48,237 nt of DNA from an uncultured Bacteroidia bacterium (GTDB lineage: Bacteria > Bacteroidota > Bacteroidia > Bacteroidales > UBA932). The DNA lies in contig CACYCP010000051.1 of the NCBI GenBank assembly GCA_902772985.1, forward strand, positions 1 to 48,237. The letters are read 5' to 3'. Shown piece after piece: positions 1-7,676 of the stretch. The position numbers and the translations under genes were made by a program. How positions within the stretch are numbered: position 1 is the first letter of the stretch; every line of letters starts with the position of its first letter. Below the pieces are notes generated by a model. It had not been told where the DNA came from and searched no databases. It saw only the letters and a list, made by a program, of their open reading frames with translations.

Positions 1-755
1 ATGATTGCAAGCTGACTCTGGGGGAAGCATACAGCCATGAAATAGTTGTATTCTTCCTTACCGGTGTGGGCGGGGTTCTGGGCTTTCTTCTCGGCCCCGA
101 CGCGGGCGGCGGCGGCAGTACGGTGGTGACCGTCGGCAACATAAAATGCATCGATGTCGCAGGTGAAGATTTCCGTGATGCGGGCAATGTCGGCATCGTT
201 GTCGATTACCCAGAACGTGTGGGTGAACTTGTTTTCATCCACGAATTTATACTCCGGCTTTCCAGCGGCGGCCTTCGCTATGATGGCGTTCAGTTCGGCG
301 CTGTCCTTGTAGGCGAAAAAGACCGGCTCGATATTGGCGTTCTGTATGCGTACGTGCACCATACGGTCGTCTTCCTTGTCCTTACGGGTGAGCTCGTGCT
401 TCTTGATGATGCCCTGGGCATAATCGTCGGTGTGGGCACAAAGCACAAGGCCGAACTGGGTACGGCGGCCCATCGTCTGGGCATAGACATAATACTTCTC
501 CTTTTCGTCCTGCACCAGCCAGCCACGCTCTTTCCAAGCCTTGAAGTTTTCCACAGCCTTGTCATAAGTGCGCTGCTCGTGCTCACCGGCGATGGGCGTG
601 AAATCTATTTCTGGTTTAGTGATGTGCAGCAGGCTCTTCTCTCCGGCCATTGCCAGGGCTTCCTGGGAATTGAGTACGTCGTACGGCGGAGCCGCCACTT
701 CAGTGACCAGGTTTTTAGGCGGCCGAATTGCCGCAAAGGGTTTTACTCTTACCAT
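1..755 (-). CDS. DUF1015 family protein (C-terminus beyond window edge)
   Basis: The first 251 residues are present; the frame runs off the left edge without a stop. The protein opens MVRVKPFAAIRPP and then AAPPYDVLN, the usual DUF1015 N-terminus, and has the motif DGHHRTAAAARVG near residue 215, the family hallmark. That motif resembles the nucleotide-binding loop of ParB/sulfiredoxin-fold proteins, which is a resemblance seen by eye and not a proven homology. The ATG lies 2 bases after the serA stop, so it is the third gene of a serC-serA-DUF1015 unit. This order suggests a role linked to phosphoserine or serine. The biochemical function is unknown to me, and no serB-like phosphatase is visible nearby. 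Family call is secure; role is inference. Confidence 0.9.
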   Translation of the reverse strand, partial: MVRVKPFAAIRPPKNLVTEVAAPPYDVLNSQEALAMAGEKSLLHITKPEIDFTPIAGEHEQRTYDKAVENFKAWKERGWLVQDEKEKYYVYAQTMGRRTQFGLVLCAHTDDYAQGIIKKHELTRKDKEDDRMVHVRIQNANIEPVFFAYKDSAELNAIIAKAAAGKPEYKFVDENKFTHTFWVIDNDADIARITEIFTCDIDAFYVADGHHRTAAAARVGAEKKAQNPAHTGKEEYNYFMAVCFPQSQLAI

Positions 756-757
756 AT

Positions 758-1678
758 TTATTTGTTTACTTGGAATCTGGTGTTTCCCGTGGCAAAAAAG
801 TCCACTATCTGGCGGGCGGCTGCAAGGCCGGCGTTCACGTTGGCCTCGGCAGTCTGGGCGCCCATCTTCTTGGGCGTGGCGAATACGCGAAGGCCGAACT
901 TTTCCTGCAATGCGGCGTAATTGTCCGGCATCACGTCGGCCGCATACTTCAGGTCCGGGCGATCTTCCAACGCACGCATAAGCCCTTCTTCATCAATCAC
1001 TTCCTTGCGGGCAGTGTTGATAAGGGTTGCACCCTTGGGCATGCGGGTGATAAGATCGTAGCCGATGCTGCCAATCGTGGAAGGCAGTGCGGGTATGTGT
1101 ATGGAGAGATAGTCCGAAGCGGCATACAACTCTTCGACACTGTGTACCGGGGAGGCGCCTCCGGCGACAATCTGTTCGTCGGTAAGGAAGGGATCAAGGG
1201 CGCAGACGCTCATCCCAAGGGCCTTGGCCTTCTGGCCGACCAGCCGTCCCACGTTGCCATAGGCCTGGACGCCAAGTTTCTTGCCCATCAACTCGCTGCC
1301 GGTAGCAGGAGTGAACTGGGTGCGGGCCATGAACACCATCATGGCGATGGCAAGTTCGGCCACGGCGTTGGAATTCTGCCCAGGGGTGTTCATCACCACA
1401 ATGCCCCGGGCCGTGGCGGCCGCAAGGTCCACGTTGTCGAAACCCGCGCCGGCACGGACCACAAGCTTCAGCTTGGGAGCGGCGGCCATCACCTCTTCCG
1501 TCACTTTGTCCGAACGGATAATCATGGCCTCTACATCGGCCACGGAATTTACAAGGTCGGCCTGTTCGGCATATTTTTCAAGTTTTACCACTTCGTGCCC
1601 CCCTTCGGTGAGGATGGACACGATTCCCTCCACCGCCTTGGCGGCAAAGGGCTTCTGGGTTGCAAGCAGAACTTTCAT
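758..1678 (-). CDS. serA: D-3-phosphoglycerate dehydrogenase, short lysine-type
   Basis: Oxidises 3-phosphoglycerate to 3-phosphohydroxypyruvate with NAD, the first step of serine synthesis. The 306-residue protein has only the substrate and NAD-binding domains and no C-terminal ACT regulatory domain. The Rossmann loop reads AYGNVG (139-144) and the conserved arginine is in NTARKEVIDE (R224). Where most 2-hydroxyacid dehydrogenases have a catalytic histidine (TPHxGA), this one reads TPKKMGA (K270/K271). That is the lysine-type (type IIIK) variant known from Entamoeba and Bacteroidales relatives. The start codon overlaps the serC stop by one base (TAATG), so the two are translationally coupled. 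Lack of an ACT domain implies no classical serine feedback. Confidence 0.95.
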   Translation of the reverse strand: MKVLLATQKPFAAKAVEGIVSILTEGGHEVVKLEKYAEQADLVNSVADVEAMIIRSDKVTEEVMAAAPKLKLVVRAGAGFDNVDLAAATARGIVVMNTPGQNSNAVAELAIAMMVFMARTQFTPATGSELMGKKLGVQAYGNVGRLVGQKAKALGMSVCALDPFLTDEQIVAGGASPVHSVEELYAASDYLSIHIPALPSTIGSIGYDLITRMPKGATLINTARKEVIDEEGLMRALEDRPDLKYAADVMPDNYAALQEKFGLRVFATPKKMGAQTAEANVNAGLAAARQIVDFFATGNTRFQVNK

Positions 1679-2754
1679 TATTTCTTAAGGTTTTCGAATT
1701 CTTTCATACAATCTACCAGAGCCTGGACATCCTCGATGGAACAGGCGTTGTACAGGGAAGCGCGGAAGCCGCCCACGGAGCGATGCCCCTTGATTCCCAC
1801 CATGCCGCGCTCCTTTGCAAAGGCAAAGAACTCATCCTGAAGTTCCTCCTTGCCGGGAGCCATCACGAAGCAAACGTTCATAAGGGAACGGTCCTCCTTT
1901 TCAGCAGTGCCGATGAACATGGAATTGCGGTCAATCTCGTCGTAAAGCAAGGCAGCCTTCTTCTTATTTATTTCATACATAACCTCTACACCGCCGATGC
2001 CCTTGAGCCACTTCAGGGTCTCGTTCATAACATAAATGGCGAACACGGGAGGGGTGTTGAACATGGAAAGTTTGTCAATGTGGGTGCGGTAATCCAGCAT
2101 AGTAGGAATGTACCGGCTTACCCTGCCAAGGGAATCCTTCCTGATGATGGCGAAAATAACGCCGGCAGGCCCAACATTCTTTTGGGCGCCGCCATAGATA
2201 AGGTCGTACTTGGACACGTCCACAGGGCGGGACATGATGTCTGAAGACATATCGGCAATGAGAGGGCAGGGGCAATCCATATCCGTATGAATCTCGGTGC
2301 CGTAGATGGTGTTGTTGGTGGTGATATGGAGATAGTCCAAATCGGCAGGAATCTCAAATCCCTTGGGGATATATGTGTAATTCTTGTCCTTGGAACAGGC
2401 AATTGCATAAGCCTCGCCTATGCCCTGGGCCTCCTTCAGTGCCTTATGGGCCCATACGCCGGTATCCAGGTAAGCCGCCTTCTTTTCAAGGTAGTTCATT
2501 GCCACATACAGGAACTGAAGGGAGGCGCCACCGCCCAGGAAAACCACCTCGTGGGTATCCGGAATGTGCAGAAGCTCTTTCCAAAGGGCCCGGCACTCAT
2601 CCATTACCGCATCCCACTCCTTGGTGCGGTGAGAGATGGACAGCACGGAAATCCCCGTTCCGCTAAAATCTTTCAAAGCTTCAATTGCGTGGTCTATGGC
2701 CACCTGGGGCAGCAGGCAAGGACCTGCATTAAAAACATGAACTTTTTTTGCCAT
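1678..2754 (-). CDS. serC: phosphoserine aminotransferase
   Basis: PLP enzyme that transaminates 3-phosphohydroxypyruvate with glutamate to give phosphoserine; the family also acts in pyridoxal phosphate synthesis. The 358 residues match the usual length. Visible signatures are FNAGPCLLP at the N-terminus, HRTKEW (42-47), GGGASLQF (74-81) and the PLP-lysine motif [11 protein letters not shown] with K192. It is the first gene of the serine unit, followed by serA at a one-base overlap. The 36 bases upstream, to the yigZ stop, are AT-rich but hold no clear TAnnTTTG box, so it may also be read through from yigZ. Confidence 0.97.
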   Translation of the reverse strand: MAKKVHVFNAGPCLLPQVAIDHAIEALKDFSGTGISVLSISHRTKEWDAVMDECRALWKELLHIPDTHEVVFLGGGASLQFLYVAMNYLEKKAAYLDTGVWAHKALKEAQGIGEAYAIACSKDKNYTYIPKGFEIPADLDYLHITTNNTIYGTEIHTDMDCPCPLIADMSSDIMSRPVDVSKYDLIYGGAQKNVGPAGVIFAIIRKDSLGRVSRYIPTMLDYRTHIDKLSMFNTPPVFAIYVMNETLKWLKGIGGVEVMYEINKKKAALLYDEIDRNSMFIGTAEKEDRSLMNVCFVMAPGKEELQDEFFAFAKERGMVGIKGHRSVGGFRASLYNACSIEDVQALVDCMKEFENLKK

Positions 2755-2790
2755 GAGTATTTAAATTTAAAACTGTTTCGGTCTATAAAG

Positions 2791-3399
2791 TTAAGATATT
2801 TCCTGAATATCTGCAAAAGCCTGAAGCTTTTTTACAAAATTATCCACTTCCGAAAGCCTAACCTTGGTCGTGAGAGAACAGCGCTCCCCGAAATCCTGCC
2901 CGCTTTGGGGCAGCTCCATTTCCTTGAGCACCTTCATAACCTGATTCATATTAAGATAATCGAAGCCGATGGAGAAACACTTGGACGCGGTTTTAGGGAT
3001 GATTTCCGCCTGCGAGAGGGCATCGGCAGTGGAAGTCTTATATGCACGGATGAGGCCGGGGATTCCAAGTTTTATACCTCCGAAATAACGCACCACGACA
3101 ACCAGCACGTCGCTAAGTCCCAGGGAGTCTATCTGCCCCAGGATGGGACGGCCGGCGCTGCCCGAAGGTTCTCCGTCGTCATTTATCCGGAAAACATCCC
3201 CGGTGTGGCCCAGGCGGTAGGCATAGCAGTGGTGACGGGCATAATGATATTCCTTCTTCAGCGAATCCACGATATCCTTGACCTCCCCGGCGCTTTCCAC
3301 CGGATAGGCGAAGGCGATGAACCGGGAACCATTGTCTTTGAACAAGCCCCTGGATGGAGCCGCAATGCTTTTATACTGGTCGAAAGCTTCCACAAGCAC
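2791..3399 (-). CDS. yigZ: YigZ/IMPACT family protein
   Basis: UPF0029/IMPACT family; homologues are linked to translation control and possibly RNA binding, but the exact role is unsettled. Key motifs are GEPSGSAGRPIL and VVVRYFGGIKLG, followed by a C-terminal ferredoxin-like region. The reading frame is open back to 3573, but the upstream part is not family-like and runs under the start of the divergent gene at 3481. I chose GTG at 3399, which gives VLVEAFDQYKSIAAPSRG and 202 residues, close to the E. coli protein. GTG at 3393 is an alternative two codons shorter. Family call is sure; the start is moderately sure. Confidence 0.88.
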   Translation of the reverse strand: MLVEAFDQYKSIAAPSRGLFKDNGSRFIAFAYPVESAGEVKDIVDSLKKEYHYARHHCYAYRLGHTGDVFRINDDGEPSGSAGRPILGQIDSLGLSDVLVVVVRYFGGIKLGIPGLIRAYKTSTADALSQAEIIPKTASKCFSIGFDYLNMNQVMKVLKEMELPQSGQDFGERCSLTTKVRLSEVDNFVKKLQAFADIQEIS

Positions 3400-3423
3400 G
3401 AAATTAGCGTTTTTTCCAAAAAA

Positions 3424-3456
3424 TTGCAACGGAACCGGAAAAAAGCAGTATATTTG
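3424..3456 (+). promoter_or_regulatory. Bacteroidales-type promoter upstream of PRiA4_ORF3-like gene
   Basis: A TTGC at 3424-3427 and a perfect -7 box TATATTTG (consensus TAnnTTTG) at 3449-3456 lie in the 81-base gap between the divergent yigZ start and the ATG at 3481. The spacing from TTG to TA is 22 bases. It predicts a leader of about 20 bases. Position and match are seen; activity is inferred. Confidence 0.5.
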
Positions 3457-3480
3457 ATAAGTTGATAAATGATTTGAAAA

Positions 3481-4029
3481 ATGATTTTTTCTCTTCGCGT
3501 AACCCTTTCGGGTATCAAAGGATTTTACAGGGTTTACCACGTTCACGGCGCCACAACGCTGTACACTCTTCATAAACAGATTCGTTCAGACCTTGAATTC
3601 CCTCAGGATCAGCTCATTATGTTCAAGGCTTTGAACGAGGGAGACATCGTTGTGGGCCGATACGGTCTCTTTGACCTGGGCTGGGGTACGGTGGACTGCA
3701 CTCCTCTGGAAAAAGCCGTGAAGGCAGGGACCAGAAAATTTGTATATTTCTACGATGTCACCAACAAAAAGAGCGTGAACATCGAGGTGGAAGGTGAAAT
3801 CACCGGAGAAAAAATCAGCCCCGACTCTCCCCTTCTGGCAGAAGTCAAAGGCCCCAATCCAATTGAATTCGAGAACGGTTACGTGGCCTTTGAAGACCTT
3901 CCGGAAAAACAGCGCCACCTGCCCGGTGAAGACGATGACTTTGACTTCGACGACGATGAGGAAGACGATAACGAGGATGGCGATGAAGACGAAGACGGAA
4001 AAGAGATTTTCGACGAAGAGGAAGAATGA
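3481..4029 (+). CDS. PRiA4_ORF3-like protein with acidic tail
   Basis: Residues 1 to about 145 resemble the plasmid pRiA4b ORF-3 domain (PF07929): LTLSGIKGFYRVYHV at the start, FPQDQLIMFKAL, RYGLFDLGWGTVD and GPNPIEFENGYVAFEDLPE. The last 35 or so residues are almost only Asp and Glu with a few Asn and Gly, so the C-terminus is highly negative and probably disordered. The function of this family is unknown. Its stop overlaps the miaA start as ATGA, so it is co-translated with the tRNA modifying enzyme. An acidic tail next to a tRNA gene could suggest contact with basic RNA-binding proteins, but that is speculation. Confidence 0.8.
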   Translation: MIFSLRVTLSGIKGFYRVYHVHGATTLYTLHKQIRSDLEFPQDQLIMFKALNEGDIVVGRYGLFDLGWGTVDCTPLEKAVKAGTRKFVYFYDVTNKKSVNIEVEGEITGEKISPDSPLLAEVKGPNPIEFENGYVAFEDLPEKQRHLPGEDDDFDFDDDEEDDNEDGDEDEDGKEIFDEEEE

Positions 4030-4889
4030 GCCGGCGACTGGAAATTATCCTGGGCCCGACTGCGGTGGGCAAAAGCGCCTACGCGATTTCCCGCGCCCTG
4101 GAGTGCGGCTCTCCCGTCATTTCCTGCGATTCCAGGCAGATTTTCAAGGAAATGAGCATCGGCACAGCCGTACCCAGCCCTGAAGAACTGGCTGCGGTAA
4201 AGCATTATTTCATCCAGGAAATATCCGTTACAACGCCTTACACGGCCGCAAATTATGAGGCCGATGCCCTTGCGCTCGTCCATAGGCTCTTCGACCAGGG
4301 GCACGAAACCCTCATAATGTGCGGCGGCTCCATGATGTATATCGACGCATTCTGCTATGGACTGGACGATATTCCGGAAGTCCCGCTCCAGCTTCGCGAG
4401 CATCTTATGGAATGTCTCCAGAGCGAAGGTGTCGCTGTCCTGGCTTCCCAGCTTAAGGAGTTGGACCCGGTGTCGTACTCCCAACTGGACCTGTCCAACG
4501 GCCGAAGGGTGGTCCGGGCCCTGGAGGTTTGCCTTTACACCGGAAAGCCTTTTTCTTCCTTCAAGACCGGACTGTACAAGGAGAGGGACTTCGAGATTGT
4601 AAAAACAGGTCTGGAACGGCCCAGGGAGGAACTCTATTCCAGGATTGACGCCCGGGTTGTGAAGATGATGGAAGATGGCCTTGAGCAGGAGGCCCGCCGT
4701 ATGCTTCCCTACAGGGAACTTAGCGCTTTACAAACCGTGGGTTACCGCGAACTATTTGGCTATTTCAACGGGGAGTACAGCCTGGAAGAGGCTGTGCGGC
4801 GCATTCAGGTGGACACCAGGCATTACGCAAAGCGCCAGCTCACCTGGTGGCGGCGGGATAAGAGCATTCGCTGGGTACAGCTTCAATAA
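4026..4889 (+). CDS. miaA: tRNA dimethylallyltransferase
   Basis: Transfers a dimethylallyl group to N6 of A37 in tRNAs that read UNN codons. The P-loop GPTAVGKS is at residues 10-17, the substrate motif DSRQ at 35-38, and the tail carries VDTRHYAKRQLTWWRRD, the usual tRNA-binding C-terminus. The 287-residue length is slightly short of E. coli MiaA and normal for this phylum. It starts inside the stop of the acidic-tail protein (ATGA). Its 3' end overlaps the convergent truA stop by 7 bases, so there is no room for a separate terminator. Confidence 0.96.
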   Translation: MSRRLEIILGPTAVGKSAYAISRALECGSPVISCDSRQIFKEMSIGTAVPSPEELAAVKHYFIQEISVTTPYTAANYEADALALVHRLFDQGHETLIMCGGSMMYIDAFCYGLDDIPEVPLQLREHLMECLQSEGVAVLASQLKELDPVSYSQLDLSNGRRVVRALEVCLYTGKPFSSFKTGLYKERDFEIVKTGLERPREELYSRIDARVVKMMEDGLEQEARRMLPYRELSALQTVGYRELFGYFNGEYSLEEAVRRIQVDTRHYAKRQLTWWRRDKSIRWVQLQ

Positions 4890-5782
4890 TCCACTTTATT
4901 CAGGAAAAGGGCGTGTCCGGGGACGGATTCGCCGGCATCACTGCGGGTTCCGGACTCAATGAGGCCGGCAATCCATTCAGGCCGATGTTTTCCCCGGCCC
5001 ACCTCTATCAGCGTCCCCACAATAGCCCTCACCATATTCCTCAAAAACCTGTCCGCCGCGATTCTGAAATACCAGTAATTGTCGACTGCTGAGGGTATTG
5101 ATTCGCAAACCGCCTCCGCTTCGCTTCGGCCCCTCCCACAGCCTTTGGCTGCGGGCCCCTCCCTCTTACACGGCCGAGGGTGGCCATGGGTTTGCAAATC
5201 AACACCCTCATCCGTCTCAGCTCCCATAATCTGAAGGTGTGACGGGATGTAGGGCTGCCAGGAGGCGGCAAAGACGGTGCAAACGGAAGTTTTGTTGTCG
5301 CTTCCGCTCTTCTCAAAGCAGGTGAAATCGTGGGTGCCAAGAAGGTAGTGGCAAGCATCGTTCATGGCCTGGAAGTCAAGGCCGGGATAACCGCAATACC
5401 AAGAAAAATTGCGAACGAAAGGGTCTTTTTCCCTATTAATGAAATAGGTATATTCCCTGCGCTTTGCGCTGAATCTGGCGTGAAGATCATCGGCCACCGG
5501 CCATACTCCGTGAACGGCTATTTCGCGAGGCAAAATGGCATTTAATTTGTAGGTAATATCCGACGCCTCAAATGGCAGGGAATCTTCCAAATCGAAGTGG
5601 GCAATATAGGAGAATGCATGAACTCCGGAATCGGTCCTTCCCGCCCCGGTAACGGCCACGGGACGGCCCAGAAGCCTGGAAAGAGCCCCTTCAAGGCATT
5701 CCTGCACAGACGGAGCCTCCCGCTGGATTTGCCATCCGCAGAAAGGACTTCCGTCGTATGAGAGGCTAAGGAAATAACGCAT
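4883..5782 (-). CDS. truA: tRNA pseudouridine synthase A with an internal repeat-encoded insert
   Basis: Makes pseudouridine at positions 38-40 of tRNA anticodon stems. Signatures are YDGSPFCGWQ (9-18), GAGRTDSGVHA with catalytic D51, and RIAADRFLRNMVRAIVGTL in the C-terminal half. The start is taken as ATG 5782 (MRYFLSL); a TTG two codons upstream is part of a likely -7 box. Between IMGAETD and AVDNYWYF, where homologues have only a short loop, there is a block of about 40 residues rich in Gly, Arg, Cys and Pro. It is encoded by a 119-bp inverted-repeat element (see the repeat entry) and keeps the frame open. The insert sits before the C-terminal catalytic strand, so the enzyme may still fold with a surface loop. 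Confidence 0.93.
   Translation of the reverse strand: MRYFLSLSYDGSPFCGWQIQREAPSVQECLEGALSRLLGRPVAVTGAGRTDSGVHAFSYIAHFDLEDSLPFEASDITYKLNAILPREIAVHGVWPVADDLHARFSAKRREYTYFINREKDPFVRNFSWYCGYPGLDFQAMNDACHYLLGTHDFTCFEKSGSDNKTSVCTVFAASWQPYIPSHLQIMGAETDEGVDLQTHGHPRPCKREGPAAKGCGRGRSEAEAVCESIPSAVDNYWYFRIAADRFLRNMVRAIVGTLIEVGRGKHRPEWIAGLIESGTRSDAGESVPGHALFLNKVDY
5091..5209. repeat. inverted-repeat element inside truA
   Basis: Left arm 5091-5111 and right arm 5189-5209 are inverted copies of 21 bases with 19 identities (left starts GAGGGTATTGATTC, right ends AATCAACACCCTC). Between them are two direct copies of GGCCCCTCCC around a small hairpin CAGCC-ttt-GGCTG, and a GC-rich stretch. The element is read through in the truA frame with no stop. 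It looks like a small non-autonomous palindromic repeat, comparable in concept to the protein-coding palindromic elements of Rickettsia. No second copy was seen in this window. Confidence 0.75.
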
Positions 5783-5785
5783 ATG

Positions 5786-5793
5786 CAAATGTA
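5786..5793 (-). promoter_or_regulatory. truA -7 box, leaderless position
   Basis: Minus-strand TACATTTG fits TAnnTTTG and ends only 3 bases before the truA ATG. If used, transcription would start at or next to the A of the start codon. No TTG at the expected -33 spacing is present. Confidence 0.45.
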
Positions 5794-5802
5794 AGAAATT
5801 AT

Positions 5803-6795
5803 ATGGAAAGTGTAAACATCCGTGAACTCAATGAGCGCATTCAGCAGGAAAGCTCATTCGTGGATTTACTTACCCTGGAAATGGGGAAAGTGATTGTTGG
5901 ACAGAAACAACTTGTAGAGAATCTTCTCATTGGCCTTCTGAGCGGCGGCCACATTCTCCTTGAGGGTGTCCCAGGCCTGGCCAAAACCCTTGCAATCAAC
6001 ACCTTGTCCCAGGCAATCGATGCCCGCTTCAGCCGCATCCAGTTCACTCCGGACCTCCTCCCCGCCGACGTCATCGGCACTCTGGTCTATTCCCAGAAGA
6101 ACGAAAGTTTCGAAGTGCACAAGGGCCCCATCTTCGCCAATTTCGTACTGGCCGATGAAATTAACCGAAGCCCCGCAAAAGTGCAGAGCGCACTCCTGGA
6201 AGCAATGCAGGAGCGGCAGGTCACCATCGGCGAGGAAACCTTCAAGCTGCCGGAGCCTTTCCTTGTTATGGCAACCCAGAATCCCATCGAGCAGGAAGGC
6301 ACCTATCCCCTTCCGGAAGCCCAGGTGGACCGTTTCATGCTCAAGGTCATTGTCTCCTATCCCAAGAAAGACGAAGAAAGGGCCATCATCCGCATGAACG
6401 GCAGCGGTTCCTTCCCCAAGGCCAATGCCGTGGTTACCCCGCAGGATATCCTGCGCGCCCGCGAGGTCGTGAGGGACGTTTATATGGACGAGAAGATCGA
6501 GCGTTACATAGTGGACATCGTTTATGCCACGCGTACTCCTGCCGAATACGGTTTGAAGGAAGTGGAAAGCTTCATTTCCTACGGCGCATCGCCCCGTGCC
6601 AGCATTTCCCTGGCAATGGCGGCAAAGGCCTATGCCTTCATCAAGCGCCGCGGCTACGTGATTCCGGAAGACGTGAGGGCCGTGTGCAACGAGGTCCTTC
6701 GTCACCGCATAGGCCTTACCTACGAGGCCGAAGCCGAAAACGTCACCACAGAGCAGATTATCGAAAAGATTATCAATGCCGTCATTGTGCCGTAA
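5803..6795 (+). CDS. MoxR-family AAA+ ATPase of the Bat operon
   Basis: AAA+ ATPase thought to act as a chaperone with von Willebrand A (VWA) proteins. Walker A GVPGLAKT is at residues 55-62, Walker B and its neighbour read FVLADEINRSP near 120, sensor region VMATQNPIEQEGTYPLPEAQVDRF follows, with the conserved arginines of the lid domain after that. At 330 residues it is full length. It opens an operon with DUF58, BatA, BatB, BatC and BatD/BatE proteins. The next gene starts on its stop (TAATG). The gap to truA is about 20 bases and contains no good plus-strand -7 box, so its promoter may lie further upstream within truA. Confidence 0.95.
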   Translation: MESVNIRELNERIQQESSFVDLLTLEMGKVIVGQKQLVENLLIGLLSGGHILLEGVPGLAKTLAINTLSQAIDARFSRIQFTPDLLPADVIGTLVYSQKNESFEVHKGPIFANFVLADEINRSPAKVQSALLEAMQERQVTIGEETFKLPEPFLVMATQNPIEQEGTYPLPEAQVDRFMLKVIVSYPKKDEERAIIRMNGSGSFPKANAVVTPQDILRAREVVRDVYMDEKIERYIVDIVYATRTPAEYGLKEVESFISYGASPRASISLAMAAKAYAFIKRRGYVIPEDVRAVCNEVLRHRIGLTYEAEAENVTTEQIIEKIINAVIVP

Positions 6796-7676
6796 TGACA
6801 CCTGAAGAGTTAATAAAGAAGGTCCGGAAGATTGAGATCAGGACAAAGGCTCTCAGTCACCAGATTTTCGCCGGAGAATACCATTCCGCCTTCAAGGGGC
6901 GTGGAATGGCGTTCAGCGAGGTGCGTGAATACCAGTGGGGCGACGACGTGCGCAATATGGACTGGAACGTGACCGCCAGGATGAACGCACCCTACGTGAA
7001 GGTGTTCGAGGAGGAGCGTGAACTTACGCTGGTCCTGCTGGTGGACATCTCCCGCTCGGGACTTTTCGGCACTGCCGTGAAGACAAAGAGGGAGCAGATT
7101 GCCGAAATTGCCGCCACCCTGGCCTTTTCGGCCATCCTGAACAACGACAAGGTAGGTTGCATACTCTTCAGCGAAAAGGTGGAAAAATTCATTCCTCCTG
7201 CAAAGGGGAGGACGCATTTCCTGCACATTATCCGGGAAATCCTGGAATACCAGCCCCAGAGCAACGGAACCGACATAGGCGAAGCCCTGCGTTACCTTAC
7301 CAACGCAATAAAGAAAAAATGCACCGCCTTCATCCTATCCGACATGCTGGATGTATCCCCCGACGGGAAAGCCCGTTATGAAGATGCCCTGAAGGTGGCT
7401 GTGAACCGTCACGACATCTCGGTGATAAGGGTGAGCGACCCCAGGGAGCACAGCATCCCGAACCTGGGCTTCGTGCACGTGAAAGACGCTGAAAGCGGTG
7501 CCTCACGCTGGATAAACACCGGCTCCCGGAAAGTACGTTCGGCCTATGAAGGATGGTTCCGCAACGCCACTTCCGACGCCGACCACCTTTTCCTGCGCTA
7601 CAAGGTACACCATGTCGATATTGCCACGAACGAAGACTATGTGCGCGGCCTGATGAACTTATTTAACAGAAGATGA
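6795..7676 (+). CDS. DUF58 domain protein
   Basis: Soluble VWA-like partner of MoxR proteins in aerotolerance operons. The DUF58 signature FSEVREYQWGDDVRNMDW lies near residues 40-57, and a metal-site-like DISRS near 90 is followed by a VWA-type alternating core to about residue 210. There is no signal peptide or membrane segment. The frame is open further upstream, but the ATG that overlaps the moxR stop gives MTPEELIKKVRKIEIRTK, the normal family N-terminus, and 293 residues. It ends in an ATGA overlap with the next gene. Its molecular action is not established. Confidence 0.93.
   Translation: MTPEELIKKVRKIEIRTKALSHQIFAGEYHSAFKGRGMAFSEVREYQWGDDVRNMDWNVTARMNAPYVKVFEEERELTLVLLVDISRSGLFGTAVKTKREQIAEIAATLAFSAILNNDKVGCILFSEKVEKFIPPAKGRTHFLHIIREILEYQPQSNGTDIGEALRYLTNAIKKKCTAFILSDMLDVSPDGKARYEDALKVAVNRHDISVIRVSDPREHSIPNLGFVHVKDAESGASRWINTGSRKVRSAYEGWFRNATSDADHLFLRYKVHHVDIATNEDYVRGLMNLFNRR

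Noticed and set aside
3400..3573. N-terminal extension of yigZ to an upstream start
   Set aside because: It lies under the start and promoter of the divergent gene and does not resemble the family; the GTG at 3399 gives a normal length.
6684..6794. Upstream extension of the DUF58 gene into moxR
   Set aside because: No family similarity; the TAATG junction gives the standard N-terminus.
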